A DNA stretch of 64,000 nt from Ashinkailepas kermadecensis (lineage: Eukaryota > Arthropoda > Thecostraca > Neolepadidae). A model generated the notes under the pieces. It searched no databases, had not been told where the DNA came from, and was given only the letters and a program-made list of their open reading frames with translations. The translations under genes were made by a program, and so were the position numbers. Below, piece after piece: positions 10,413 through 22,075 of the stretch (position 1 is the stretch's first letter; each line of letters starts with the position of its first letter). The stretch lies in assembly GCA_034440615.1 (NCBI GenBank), contig JAOTOM010002330.1, positions 34,853 to 98,852 of the forward strand. Reading direction: 5' to 3'.

Positions 10413-10660
10413 TGACGAGAGCTGTTGGACTGAGGGTGCGGGATACGACGCCAGTACCTGGTATGGCGATAGCTATTGAACTGAGGATGCGGGATACGCC
10501 AGTACTTTGTATGGTGATAGCTGTTGGACTGAGGATGCTTGGATACGTCAGTACCTGGTCTGGCGATAGTTGTTGGACTGGAGAGGCGGGATACGTCGGT
10601 GCCTGGTATGGCGGTAGCTGTTCGGTTGTAATGACAGGCTTGGCCGGCTGTTAGCTGTTC
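10413..10660 (+). repeat. Decayed right edge of the 47-bp array
   Basis: About five diverged units (GATACGCCAGTACTTTG, GATACGTCAGTACCTGG, GATACGTCGGTGCCTGG) continue the pattern with lengths of about 45-50 bp. This is the expected signature of array edges escaping homogenisation. Confidence 0.8.
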
Positions 10661-10810
10661 ATCCGTATTGATGAGCTTAATGCACGGCTGACGGTCCAGT
10701 CGCGAACAAAGTCAGCCGGGCGTGGGACCGTGCCGGCCGGGGGCGTCCGGAAGAGCTGCCGAGTCGAGCCGATAGCACCACCGGACACTCCCACGCACGG
10801 CGTCCGGCAC

Positions 10811-11036
10811 CGTGTTCCGCACAGGGTCCGGCGCCGTGTTCCGCACAGGGTCGGCGCCGTGTTCCGCACAGGGTCCGGCGCCGTGTTCCGCACAGGGTCG
10901 GCGCCGTGTTCCGCACAGGGTCCGGCGCCGTGTTCCGCACAGGGTCCGACGCCGTGTTCCGCACAGGGTCCGGCGCCGTGTTCCGCACAGGGTCGGCGCC
11001 GTGTTCCGCACAGGGTCGGCGCCGTGTTCCGCACGC
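10811..11036 (+). repeat. 23/24-bp minisatellite, about 9-10 copies
   Basis: The unit is GTGTTCCGCACAGGG followed by TCCGGCGCC (24 bp) or TCGGCGCC (23 bp). The two lengths are interspersed, so frames shift and no protein is encoded. Confidence 0.93.
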
Positions 11037-13235
11037 CAGCCGGCCACCGGACGGGCGCCATTTTTCGGCCGTCACCGTAAGTTACGGGCAGGCGTTGTAC
11101 GATCCTGCCGGGCGTGCTCGCGACGCATGTCTCAGCTTATTGGTCGGACGCATTCGGCTGCCGCGGCAACGACGCGGCTGCCGCAGTAACGACGCGGCTG
11201 TCGCCTCGTCGGCCTCGCTCGACTCGACTCGACTCGCCCGGCCTGCGCGGGTCGCACAGCGGCGCGCGGCGCCTGCCCAGGCGCGCCGGCAGTGAGCGGC
11301 GCTGTGTTCCGACACAGCGTAATGAATTGGAGTGCCGAGGCCAGCGGCTGACGGCGCGGGCGTACCTTTGATGTGCTGTGCCCAGGAGACGGTGGCGAGC
11401 GCCAGCAGCCACGGCAGCGCGCACAATCTGCAACGGAAAACAGCGAATTAGAAAGTTCAGAGCGGCGGGGAAATTCAATTTGGCCGGCTCAAAGACGCAC
11501 ACCACCTGTGTCGCGAGCAGACGGTCGTCTTGGACGGGCCCGACTGCAGTCAGCACGACCGCATCGTTCGCCGACAACGGCGACAATGCAGTCGGTAATG
11601 ATCGCCAAACTGTGTGACGAGGGGTGAAGTTGGAAATGAACCTCACGGGATTTTTAGCAAGGGGAAGACGCGAAGTTCTCGACAGAAAACGTGGCTGCAC
11701 AAAATCGTTTGGCAAAATCATTTGGCAAATCACCTGACAAGTAGGCGCATCCTGGTCCTTGTGAAATTTCGCATTAGGAACTTCCACATAACTTCGCACT
11801 CAGTGCGTCCAATGTCTACAAAAAGCTGAAATTTACACCGGTCGGAAAACGTCATTTGCCGGAACCAATCACGAAGTTCCCAACTTGTTTTTGAATCAGC
11901 TATTTCAGGCGTGCATCAACACGCCAGACTGTCGATGCACTGGCTGCTCGTGACGTTTGCTCAGTTGCCACCGGGATGCAAAACAGCGCCATTAATCTTT
12001 CGGTGGCAACGCCCATATCACGGTGGGACGTCCGCTACAGTATTGCTCCCACCACTCGCCTGCAACACAGCAATAAACAACACGAGTAATACCAGACAAT
12101 TTAAGGCAAGGCTCGGCACCTTGTGCCTGTTGGTGAGCGATTTGAAATGAATCGTCATCAAATTGGCCGCCGAGATGCGTGCCAGCCGCCGCCGCCGGCA
12201 GCAGCGATGCGTTGTGTGCCGTTCACATGCCATGTTGTGACGGTGCGGGCGTGCTGGTGCTGGCGCACCGACGACCGTCGTCGCTGATGACAATGTATGG
12301 TCTGGGCGCACCTCGCACTGTCAGCGGCGCGGCTTTGAAGCGGCCGTAACTTCGCAGCCGGCCTGTGCGACTCCTGACGGCCGGTGATGTGAGACTGGAA
12401 TGAGCGCGTCGTGCTGCAGTGGCGATTTATGGCGCTGTACTCCGAGGTGACGCGCCACCGGCAGCCGTGTGCCAAAACTTGGCAACTTAGGTGGGAATGT
12501 AGACGTGTTGGGAAATTGTTTACATCCTAAGGCAAATAGCGTGCTTATGATTTCACCTTTCCTGGATGATATTCGTTGTATGGCATCAATCCATGAGCTA
12601 TATGGTGTAGTTTTCGTTAATTCCCTTCCGTTTCGAGTACGCTTCGTGCCGTTGAAAGCCGTACCAAACTAAAATTATTTTAATACCTGCGCACATATTG
12701 CAATATGCGAAGGTTTTATTTGCATCACTTGTAATACAAATTAAGGTTTTTTTATTAAGTAATTTTATTGACGCCCAGCTGAAAATAACTTTGAACACAT
12801 CCAGTATTGTATCATGCACAGTGTGTCATACAGGGGGAAGTTCCGGCTCAGAGCTGTTCCCAGGGTGTGCCCGTCCGGTGGGTGCCCGGCTCAGACACAC
12901 TGTTCGGAGATGGCCAGCGGCGTTCCTCAGACGCCCGTGCTGCGGGCCGGGAAGCGTTTGAAGGCGCCGCCATAAACAGAACGGCTCGGGTCCTCACCGG
13001 CGCGTTATTATCTTGCATAAACTTTACACAGGTAGGCCGATGGCGGCCCGAGTCCCCAGCAGCGCCGACCGCGTAAACAAACACTCAGTGACATTGTGGA
13101 AACGGATGATACATTCTGGCCGTCCACATGTCTGCCCGCGGCTGCCGGCTGGGGGCGCCGCGGGATCGGTCCGTATACCCGTGCAGCGATCCCCGATGTC
13201 GGTCTGTCAGTACGCGATGCATACACACGAGCCGG
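11037..13235. other. Alternating CpG islands and AT-rich single-copy DNA
   Basis: CpG-dense at 11037-11600 (with a TCGACTCGACTCG run near 11219) and 12170-12470. AT-rich at 11640-12160 and 12480-12840. A 220-aa frame on - (11137-11799) and a 202-aa frame on - (13008-13616) have no recognisable domain and lie in GC-rich or repeat DNA. The stretch 11990-12230 mixes CCATTAATC, CCATATCACGG and AAATGAATCGTCATCAAATTGG and could be regulatory; that is conjecture. Confidence 0.4.
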
Positions 13236-13535
13236 AGAGACCGCCCGCCCGGCGGTCGGAGAGAGCGCCCGCTCGGCAGTCGGAGAGGCCGCCCGCCCGC
13301 CCGGCGGTCGGAGAGAGCGCCCGCTCGGCAGTCGGAGAGGCCCGCCCGCCCGGCAGTCGGAGAGGCCGCCCGGTAGTCGGAGAGGCCGCCCGGCAGCCGG
13401 AGAGGCCGCCCGGTAGTCGGAGAGGCCGCCCGGCAGCCGGAGAGGCCGCCCGGCAGCCGGAGAGGCCGCCCGGTAGTCGGAGAGGCTGCCCAGTAGTCGG
13501 AGAGGCCGCATTGTCCTTCCGTCGGAGAGGTTGCT
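13236..13535 (+). repeat. 20-bp minisatellite, about 14 copies
   Basis: The unit CGGAGAGGCCGCCCGGYAGT is regular from about 13365 to 13515. The left part has longer, mixed units with GCCCGCCCGGCGGTCGG and GCGCCCGCTCGGCAGT. It decays to the right up to 13560. Repeat translations give long GC-rich frames on both strands. Confidence 0.9.
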
Positions 13536-15557
13536 CTCCCGACAGTCGGAGAGGCCCGCCCGACGCCCCGCCCAGTCGAAATGGCCGCCATCCTCGCAGT
13601 CGGAGAAGCCGTTCATCGGGATGGAGCAGGCTTGGGAAAATAGACTGAGTCTGGATTTTTGTCGTCCGGGACTTTATTCTCTCCGGATAAAAATCGTCGC
13701 ATTTTCGACGCTGGAACTTTGAATGGTGCCGTTGGACAATTACTGTAAACTTAATCTGTGCTGATTCAAATGCCCAAAGTTCACTAGAAGGTACAAAATG
13801 GAACTTGTGTCACAAGGAGAGTTGTCACATGTGACGAAAAGAACGACAACTACCCTCTCCGACTGAATGATTATTGTGGCGGAGAAGGCGCTCATCAGGC
13901 ACAACGGTGCCATTCATCGGACAGAGTGAGAAATAGGAATATGGGAGCCGAACAGGTACATCAGGCAGTGTCACTGTCGGGAAGAGCGAGTCCAAGGTGA
14001 TCATACCGATAGATCACAGCGATAAACAATATGTCGATTGTTGTTGTGACCTCTTTTTGCCATATTGTTCTAGATCATTAACGTCGTTCCACAAAGATGT
14101 TTGTTCGCGGTGCTAGCTGATGTATATTTATATTTCTTTCTCCTGGTGTGCGCACTGTACATCAGTGTATCCTTCTTCAGATGAGGGTAGACTGGGTGGC
14201 TTAGTATTAACGCAAGGTTCAGTTGCACACCAGTCTGGGACAGGGAAACCAACAATCAGCTGCATTCAATTAAGCCACGCCAAGGTCATTGGGCGTCATG
14301 CCTTCGTCGGTGTAGAAAAGAGGAGGCTACCCTTTGCAGGATACACATCGCGGGCACACCTACGCTACCCATCGCCATCTCCTTTGTGGGGAGGCGAGGC
14401 AGCAGTGTCCCTGTTGTTTGGAAACCTTGACAGTACGCCACTTATTACTCACTTGCCAACACTGCACGAGAGCTCAGGTTGTTCTATGGACACCACATGT
14501 TCTGTTTTAAATATGAAGAAATTCTGGGGAACAATTCAAAGCTCGTACATTCCGCAAACTTGCTCAGTTATCTGACAGCGATGTCATTTCCGGCTACGTA
14601 AACACCAAGGCCGTAGTTTCAATCTTACAATAAAGCACTAGAATACAAATTATGGTCGCCAATGGTCAAAGGACTGGTTGAAGGGCCCATGAACCCAGAT
14701 AACTAACAAACTAACAAGGTTCAGTTGCCGAATTTGGCACGCGGATGCGGGAGGCAGACCACGTGGACGGTCGGTGCGGGTTTGGCTCGGACAGACGAAT
14801 TACGGCTGGAGCGGATTCCACATGCGTGAATGCATGCGCTCGGCGCGGATTTGATGCTAACCGGACTGGAACAATCTGCAATGGCGTGCTGGTGCGTGGT
14901 GATCTCTCCCAATGAGAAGAGCTGCATGCCAGGTCAAAAAGAGCGTATCAAACCCTGTTGTTCTCTTGTAGGCAATGTCGCACCCAAGCTACAGGCTGAG
15001 GCACTGGTCCCTCTACTGTGGAACACATTCAGATAAATGGGGAATTATCGGGAATGTGTACCAAAACTCGAGGTTTCGATGCTAGACATTGCCTTAATCA
15101 TATTTCAGCCCAGTCCTTCCGAAATGTCTAGATGTTGCTCGTCGCATGAGTAGCCGATCGTTGCTTATGGGTTCGAATTACTAGGTTAATGCATACTGCC
15201 TGATCATATCCGCGCACACTTCATTGACTATCAAAATTTGTGACGAAAAATATGTGACGCCAGTTGGACACTGAGATGCTGTTTTGGTAAAGTAGGTCCC
15301 AAATATCACATATTTTCGTTGTTGGTGTCAACTGCATTGTCCCGCTGGCGTTGGGGTCCCAACCAATGACATTTACTGCCAATTCCGTTCGTGTGAAACA
15401 AAGGTCATGCGATTTGTTGTATGCACTTATCCTGCAAGTCAATGTACTTTTGGAATCGATGATACACAATAACATGTCTCCTTTAGCTGCAATTGCATTC
15501 ACCAAAACCACCAACATAGCAATTCTAATGAACGTGAATTCGTCTTCCAGCTTGAGC
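13536..15557. other. AT-rich single-copy DNA, no gene seen
   Basis: No convincing gene. Frames at 14120-14575 (+, 151 aa) and 15221-15562 (-, 113 aa) lack recognisable domains. A possible old SINE is listed separately at 15120-15190. Confidence 0.4.
15120..15190 (+). mobile_element. Possible degenerate tRNA-derived SINE
   Basis: GGGTTCGAATTAC at about 15170 resembles a B box. Upstream GATGTTGCTCGTCGCAT resembles the GATGCTCGTCTCAC stretch in the better SINE at 43921-44108. No clear A box, tail or target duplication is visible. Confidence 0.2.
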
Positions 15558-15650
15558 GTCATTGTTGTATATTGTTGTCATTGTTGTATATTGTTGTCAT
15601 TGTTGTATATTGTTGTCATTGTTGTCATTGTCGCATGTTGTCATTGTTGC
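15558..15650 (+). repeat. 19-bp repeat of ATTGTTGT words, about 5 copies
   Basis: ATTGTTGTATATTGTTGTC repeats at 19-bp spacing and then shortens to ATTGTTGTC words. Pyrimidine/purine alternating low-complexity DNA. Confidence 0.88.
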
Positions 15651-16439
15651 CGCAGCGCTAGTGAACGCAGGCACAGCTGGCGCGACACCAAGCTCCCCTC
15701 GCGGCGGCCGAGCTTCATCTGCCCGGCTCGGCTCGTCTTCATCCTCATCTGCCCAGCTGACGACGGCCGGCCCAATCCGCGCTAACGACCAGCCGACGCG
15801 ACGCTACACAAGTATCTGGCGGCGACTAAGCCAATCTGCGACAATCGCCGCACTCTGGCGCCTCTTACGCTCGCGCCGCGGCCCGCATGAACACGCCGCT
15901 GTCCGCTAACGACACGACCGCGCCGCCCGGCGGCGCACGCCACCGACGGCCGCTGCTGCCGTCCGTCGTGTCCGCTGTCCGCTGTCCGCTGTCCGCTGTC
16001 AACCACCGCCAGGTCCTGGACGCACGCACGTGGCGCGGAAACGGGTGGTGTCGAGCAGTCGCCGCGAATTTGTTGGTAATTTGTTGGCAGGTGCGTACAT
16101 TCGACGGGAACAAAATACAGGGGTGGGGTCCATTGTACCCATCGACTAGGTGCATTTCGGAAGCCTTCGCCTCCTGAAAAAGGGTTCAGGATATTCAGCA
16201 ATTTGTGCTTGCGGGGAGGGGAATTCTACATCTTTAAGAAAAAAAGCTAACCACACTTACTACATTTCCGGGGCACCTCACTTTTCTGCAGGTCGTTTGA
16301 ATGGGCCATGGCAACTGGCAAAAAAGCCTGACAACGTCGAAGAGGAGGCATGACGAACTATTTGTAGGGTGGGGAGAAACATCGCTGAAATCCGAACTGC
16401 TCCTCCAAAGTGATATGCAAGCAGCTTCCCTGTATTCAG
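15651..16439. other. CpG-rich island then unique DNA
   Basis: 15650-16060 is CpG-dense with triple GTCCGCT at about 15968. After 16080 the sequence is ordinary unique DNA. No gene is supported. Confidence 0.4.
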
Positions 16440-16735
16440 CCTTTCATTCGACAGGGGAATGAGGGGGAGAAGAAGAGACATAGAGCCCAAGGAAAAAGTG
16501 TGCAGTAGAGAGGAGAATGGAAAAAGTGGATATAATGTAGAGATGAGGAACATACCGGAAGTAGACGTGCAGAGAGTAAGAAGAGCAGGGAAAGAAGAGA
16601 CATGGGAAGGTTGAAGAGTAAAAATGACAACAATGACAAACGAAACGAGCAAGAGAAAGAGAGTGGCGGAAGAGGGAGATGGAGCGGGAGAGGAGAGAGA
16701 TATTGAAAAAGAGAGAGGCGTGACGAGAAGCCGCA
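16440..16735 (+). other. Purine-rich tract of about 300 bp
   Basis: The + strand is mostly A and G (blocks such as GGGGGAGAAGAAGAGA, GGAGAGGAGAGAGA) with scattered pyrimidines. The pattern looks like worn GA-rich repeat and could form triplex DNA in parts. Frames on - give Ser/Leu/Phe-rich translations from the same bias. Confidence 0.55.
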
Positions 16736-17039
16736 CTACTTTCCACGGTTCGGCCAATCAGATCGGTGGTGACGATCGTGTCGCTCTTGGGTGTGTCAAT
16801 TGTTCACTTTAATGTGTTGTTTGGCCAGCGCGTGTCAGATGGCCAGGCGTCGTCATTAATTGTGGCCGGCGCATGAGGCCGTTCCGCCGGCAGTCGCCAA
16901 ACACTGATAGGCAGGATGGGCCGGACGATAACCGACACGGAATGTGACGGCGACACGCAAACACAGGCCGTCCGACCAGCAGACCAGCGCACTTCATTAG
17001 CGGTCAGTTGGAATTTTCGGCTCCATAAAGCTGATCCCG
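16736..17039. other. Single-copy spacer
   Basis: CpG-rich unique DNA with AT motifs such as GTCATTAATTGTGG, followed directly by the CCG-rich array. No gene seen. Confidence 0.4.
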
Positions 17040-18003
17040 GCTCAGGGCGACCGCCGGCCGCCGCCACCGGCTGCCGCCACCGGCCTCGGCTACCGGCCTC
17101 CGCCACCGGCCTCCGCCACCGGCCTCCGCCACCGGCCTCCGCCGCCACCGTCCGCGGCCACAGGCCTCCGCCACAAGCCTTCCCGCCACCCGGCCGCCCG
17201 CCACTGCCCCGCAAAGCTCCCACCGGCCTCCGCCACCGGCCTCCGCCACCGTCCGCCGCCACCGGCCTCCGCCGCCACCGTCCGCCGTGACCGGCCTCCG
17301 CCATCAGCCGCCACCACCACCGGCCTCCGCCACCGTCCGCCGCCACTGCCCGCAGTCACCGGCCTCCGCCATCAGCCGCCACCACCACCGGCCTCCGCCA
17401 CCGTCCGCCGCCACAGGCCTCCGCCACCGGCCGCCACTGCCGCAGTCACCGGCCCGCCGCCGCCTCCGCACCGCCGTCACCGGCCTCCGCCACCGTCGCC
17501 GTACCGGCCTCCGCTCCGCCGCCACCGGCCTCCGCCGCCGCCGCCACTGCCCGCAGTCACCGGCCTCCGCCATCAGCCGCCACCACCACCGGCCTCCGCC
17601 ACCGTCCGCCGCCACAGGCCTCCGCCACAAGCCTCCGCCACCGGCCGCCGCCACTGCCCGCCGCCACCGGCCTCCGCCACCATCCGCCGCCACCGGCCGC
17701 CGCCACAGGCCTCCGCCACAAGCCTCCGCCACCGGCCGCCGCCACTGCCCGCAGTCACCGGCCTCCGCCACCGGCCGCCGCTACCGGCCTCCGCCACCGG
17801 CCTCCGCCGCCGGCCTCCGCCGCCACCGTCCGCCGTGACCGGCCTCCGCCATCAGCCGCCACCACCACCGGCCTCCGCCACCGTCCGCCGCCACAGGCCT
17901 CCGCCACAAGCCTCCGCCACCGGCCTCCGCCACCGGCCGCCGCCACCGGCCTCCGCCACCATCCGCCGCCACCGGCCGACGCCACCGGCCTCCGCCACCG
18001 GCA
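17040..18003 (+). repeat. CCG-rich 13-bp minisatellite with longer blocks
   Basis: The base unit is CCGGCCTCCGCCA. It is broken by CCGTCCGCCG, CACAGGCCTCCGCC, ACTGCCCGCAGTC and ATCAGCCGCCACCACCA blocks that recur in the same order near 17307, 17370, 17570 and 17848, so there are higher-order units. Large block copies differ by internal deletions. The - strand is very G-rich (CGGCGGAGGCCGGTGG) and may form G-quadruplexes. Long frames on both strands are repeat translations. Confidence 0.93.
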
Positions 18004-19785
18004 CAGCCCCCGGTGAAGGCGGCGAGCCGGGAGTCGTCGGTGCCGTCGACAGTCGCGGCAGCATCACGTCGGTGTTGGGACAATGCGTGTTTCTTAATGT
18101 TTTGTTTTTTTTGTTTTTTTTTAATTGTCCCCATATCAGATGCAGCAGCAGCCTATCCTAATTTGGCTGTATGCACCTTCATTGGGTCTTTCAGTGTGGA
18201 GCTTCCATAGGCGAGCTGCCCATAGATCAGGACAGCCAACACATGGGTGCCTCGGGATGCAAGCAAGAGATACAACATAATGTGATTATACCAATAATAT
18301 TACCATGCCTTCTGTATTTTCTTTTTCTTTTTGCAGATAGACTACCACCAATTAGTAGAAAGGAAATGAGACCCCGGGAAAACCATGGGCAGGTAGCAAG
18401 CTAGTAGCGCCCACGGAATTCCCAAGTTGACCCTGGATCCTCAAGAATCATCCGTATTTTGTAAAGTCGGGTGGCAAATGCCAATTGTTCTTTGTGTAAA
18501 TGTGCGATGTAGTTTTCAGCTAAGATTGAATATCAAAAACACAGTTATGCTGTGTAGTTGGAATGGAAAATCATTGTACCTGTTCCTCATATTACCTCAA
18601 ATACAACCAGATCATCAAGGGACTCGAATTAAAGACCTTCATCACGGTTACTTGATTGCTCGGAAGGACGGATCGCGGCTTGATTGCTATGAAATGTTTC
18701 CAACCGATGTGGCAAGATATTGTTATCCTTCAGTTCAGAGATAATATTTATGGCAGCACATGCAGCTTCTGCGTGACAGAGAGATGCAGCTGCTGATATC
18801 GTGATCGAATAAGCTTTTGGTTACCGGTCTCACCCTTTAAGATAATCATCTTGGGCTACTTGCTAGACATCTGCACATTCTGCGCCCGCTAGATATCACC
18901 TCTACTGGAATTGAGCAACTGTATCCGCCTGCACACCAGCCACCATCAGTCTGCAAGCCAGAACCTCCCCTCAAAGACGTTCTTACGGAAAATTATACAA
19001 GCAGGTACCCGTTGGATTATTTATGAAGTACACACGCTGTACATTAGCAGGGAGAGTTATGCTTGCAAAAATCGCAATCAAAAGTTCCTCGGGTATGGAG
19101 TACGTAAGAAAAGAAGTTCGTAAAGCACAATTTCTCCCCTTGGACATGCTAAACTTCGTTATTGGATGATAATTTGGTTGGAAAACGTTCGCTGAAGTAT
19201 ATAGAACAAACAAAAAATTACATGCCAAAGTACTTCGATTGAATTTCACAAGAAAAAGCTTGTGTTGTATGGGCATGTAGGGGACAATTTGGAGGACAAA
19301 AGGGGACAGCACATAGGGCAAAAGGACGGAGGCATGCCGAACCGTCGTCGAAGTTGTGCTCCTCTGGTAAAGCAATGCACGCAAGCAAAGTACACCCTTC
19401 ATATAACGACAAATGGTAATATTGTTATAACCCTTAAACTACAGAGAAAACGCGTCCCACAAGCTTGACGTAAGGCGTAAAGCTTGCCGGGTAAATTTAC
19501 CTTTTCATCACTTAACCTCAATTAACTTACTAAATCCACCCATGTTCCTCTCTTTTCTTAAGATCGAGATGCTTACACACCGTCCAGAAAGGCTGCTTCG
19601 CCCGGTACACGGAAAGGCCACTTATAAGCGCCGAGAGGCCGTTCTTTTAGGGAAGACAGGCTGCTCATCAGAGTGGAGAGGACACCATTGGGGCGCAGGG
19701 ACGGTGTATCGGGGCGGAGAAAACTCTCACCGCGACAGAGAGGCTGTTTGCTGGTGAAGAGAAGACGCTCGTCAAGGAGAGACCT

Positions 19786-19788
<3 letters not shown>
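18004..19788. other. AT-rich single-copy DNA with a splice-acceptor-like site
   Basis: No gene is supported. A long pyrimidine run ends in TTTTTGCAG at 18336, followed by 56 bases and then CAGGTAGC at 18390-18397. That would suit a short exon, but no neighbouring exon or conserved frame is visible. Frames of 60-139 aa elsewhere show no domain. Confidence 0.3.

Positions 19789-19872
<84 letters not shown>
19789..19872 (+). repeat. (TC)n microsatellite, about 84 bp
   Basis: Pure TC dinucleotide run, read as Ser-Leu or Arg-Glu repeats in the overlapping frames. Confidence 0.99.
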
Positions 19873-19874
<2 letters not shown>

Positions 19875-20979
19875 GATCTACGCCCGCCTTATTGTCATCC
19901 GGAGTTCAGAATACGACCCCTTGTTTGTGCGAAGGTATGTCCTACTGACATCTCCCCCCTAAATATTACATTTCTTACACCATGTACTTTACCATATCTG
20001 ACAGGAGTCGCTTTTGTCATCATGTACTTTAATATGTAACGCATTTCTTTCCCAACGAACTTCTGGTATTCAACCATTTTTTACTGGGCGCTGTATGACC
20101 AACGCAGTCGATGCGCCCCTAAGCCCAAATAACCAACCACCAATTTTTAGGCAGTCTTGCGATGCGATATGTTGTCGGTACGAAGTTCTATCTTTGCGAA
20201 CCTTTCTCATCACGACTATTTCGCCCGACGAATGTTTATTGGACCAATTATTGTCTTAATATACATTCAACGTAATTATTTGACGTACATTTAGTACGCC
20301 ACCCTTTTCTTGAGTACTTGTGACAGACCATACACACTTCGTTTTAGGTTTTACTATGCTGGTCACACGAACTTCTCTTTGGTTACAGGTATATATATGC
20401 ATCGAGCAAATTGCCACTTCAGATGTGCTACCCGTGATAGGATATGTGATTTCCTGACCACGAAAAACGTAACTATTTAATGCTCCCTTTCGTGGGTGCA
20501 CACAAGCACCGAAGACAAGTATCACGATGCTATTAACGGCAGATGGCATCGATCAGCCTGTGCAACAGTGCACATAAAGAGCTATAATCACCTATGATCA
20601 TACATACTTACCGCGGTATTGACATGGTGAACATAAAGCAAGCAAAAGGTTTGAATCACACCTTTCTGACGAAACCATCACTTTGTATGGTCGCCCAAAA
20701 AAAAAACGCGATGAAAACAGGATTTGCGCCTTCGACTACTAACGTATCGGCCTGATTAATGGCCTAACGTGCCGGCGCCACGACCAAACCTGGCGGAAGA
20801 CACGAGAACCTACTCAACCGGGAATGTCACCTCGCAATACTAATAGATGCATTTCTCGTTATCCTATCAGTGGCGTCGGTGTGTGGCGCACGCCATCGTA
20901 CAGTCACTCACGCCATCGTCGTGCGCCAGCTGGCGAGCGGGCGGCGAGCGCGCTCTGTGCTGACGCCGCAGCCTTCGGG
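19873..20979. other. AT-rich single-copy DNA, no gene seen
   Basis: Unique sequence carrying one copy of a dispersed hairpin element (20086-20133, listed separately). The last 150 bases become CpG-rich toward the 31-bp array. Confidence 0.4.
20086..20133 (-). repeat. Dispersed hairpin element, copy A (33-nt hairpin plus flank)
   Basis: Read on the - strand, GGGCTTAGGGGCGCATCG runs into ACTGCGTTGGTCATAC and AGCGCCC. GGGCGC and GCGCCC close a 33-nt hairpin (20086-20118). The same sequence recurs at 31621 and 53502 with substitutions. Family unknown. Confidence 0.7.
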
Positions 20980-21765
20980 CGGCACACGGGCACAGGGGGT
21001 GGAGATACCGCGGCATACGGTCACAGGGGGTGGATATACGGCGGCACACGGTCACAGGGGTGGAGATGTGGCGGCACACGGTCTTGGGTGGTGGAGATAC
21101 GGCGGTACACGGTCACAGGGGGTGGAGATGTGGCGGCACACGGTCTTGGGTGGTGGAGATACGGCGGCACACGGCCACAGGGGGTGGAGATGTGGCGGCA
21201 CACGGTCTTGGGTGGTGGAGATACGGCGGCACACGGTCACAGGGGGTGGAGATACGGCGGCACACGGTCACAGGGGGTGGAGATACGGCGGCACACGGTC
21301 ACAGGGGGGTGGAGATGTGGCGGCACACGGTCTTGGGTGGTGGAGATACGGCGGCACACGGTCACAGGGGGTGGAGATACGGCGGCACACGGTCACAGGG
21401 GGTGGAGATACGGCGGCACACGGTCACAGGGGGGTGGAGATGTGGCGGCACATGGTCTTGGGTGGTAGAGGTACGGCGGCATACGGTCACAGGGGGTGGA
21501 GGTACGACGGTACACGGTCACAGGGGGTGGAGATATGGCGGCACACGGTCACAGGGGGTGGAGATACGGCGGCACACGGTCACAGGGGGTGGAGATGTGG
21601 CGGTACACGGTCACAGGGGGTGGAGGTACGGCGGCACACGGTCACAGGGGGTGGAGGTACGGCGGCACACGGTCACAGGGGATGGAGATGCGGCGGCACA
21701 CGGTCACAGGGGATGGAGGTACGACGGCACACGGTCACATGGTCTCAGGGGCGGTAGTTATTGGG
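20980..21765 (+). repeat. 31-bp minisatellite, about 25 copies, two main variants
   Basis: The unit is GGTGGAGATACGGCGG plus CACACGGTCACAGGG. A second type has TCTTGGGT in place of TCACAGGG and GATGTGG for GATACGG. The two types occur in patterned order in the left half (a TCTT unit every second to fourth unit), while only the TCACAGGG type is found to the right of about 21480. Occasional one-base length changes put different frames open. Strongly G-rich on +. Confidence 0.95.
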
Positions 21766-21951
21766 GAAATGGTTACCGGGGGGGGGGTGAATACAGTCAC
21801 GGGGCAGCACACGGCCACGGGGGACATAGTCTCGGGTTGGGACATGGACAGGGATCCGCACACAGGCAGACAGTGTGGCGTAATCACATAATGACAGTCA
21901 GTCAATGACAAACGTCGTCGTCGGGACACGTGCCGCCGACCATCCAGTCTG
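21766..21951. other. Spacer between arrays
   Basis: A G-run (21779-21787) and decayed GTCACGGGG words of the 31-bp array, then unique DNA with an E-box CACGTG near 21927. Confidence 0.5.
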
Positions 21952-22046
21952 TGACGTTCGGATATTTGGTCCGTGACGTCAGACACCAGATCGGTGACGT
22001 CAGACATCAGGCAGGTGACATCAGACACCCGGTCGGTGACGTCAGG
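21952..22046 (+). promoter_or_regulatory. Four CRE-like palindromes spaced exactly 21 bp
   Basis: TGACGTCA lies at 21974, 21995 and 22037, with TGACATCA at 22016; spacing is 21 bp throughout. A fifth partial, TGACGTTC, is at 21952. Each sits in a 21-bp unit on the pattern GGTGACGTCAGACACC. TGACGTCA is the consensus for CREB/ATF-type bZIP proteins, and 21 bp is two helical turns, so bound dimers would face the same side. It may equally be a short minisatellite. Functional reading is inference. Confidence 0.6.
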
Positions 22047-22075
22047 TAACAGTATCGTCATGCAGAGCTGGCCGT

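Noticed and set aside
11137..11799. 220-aa frame on the - strand
   Set aside because: No recognisable domain; half of it lies in CpG-rich DNA where stops are rare, and a competing frame exists on +.
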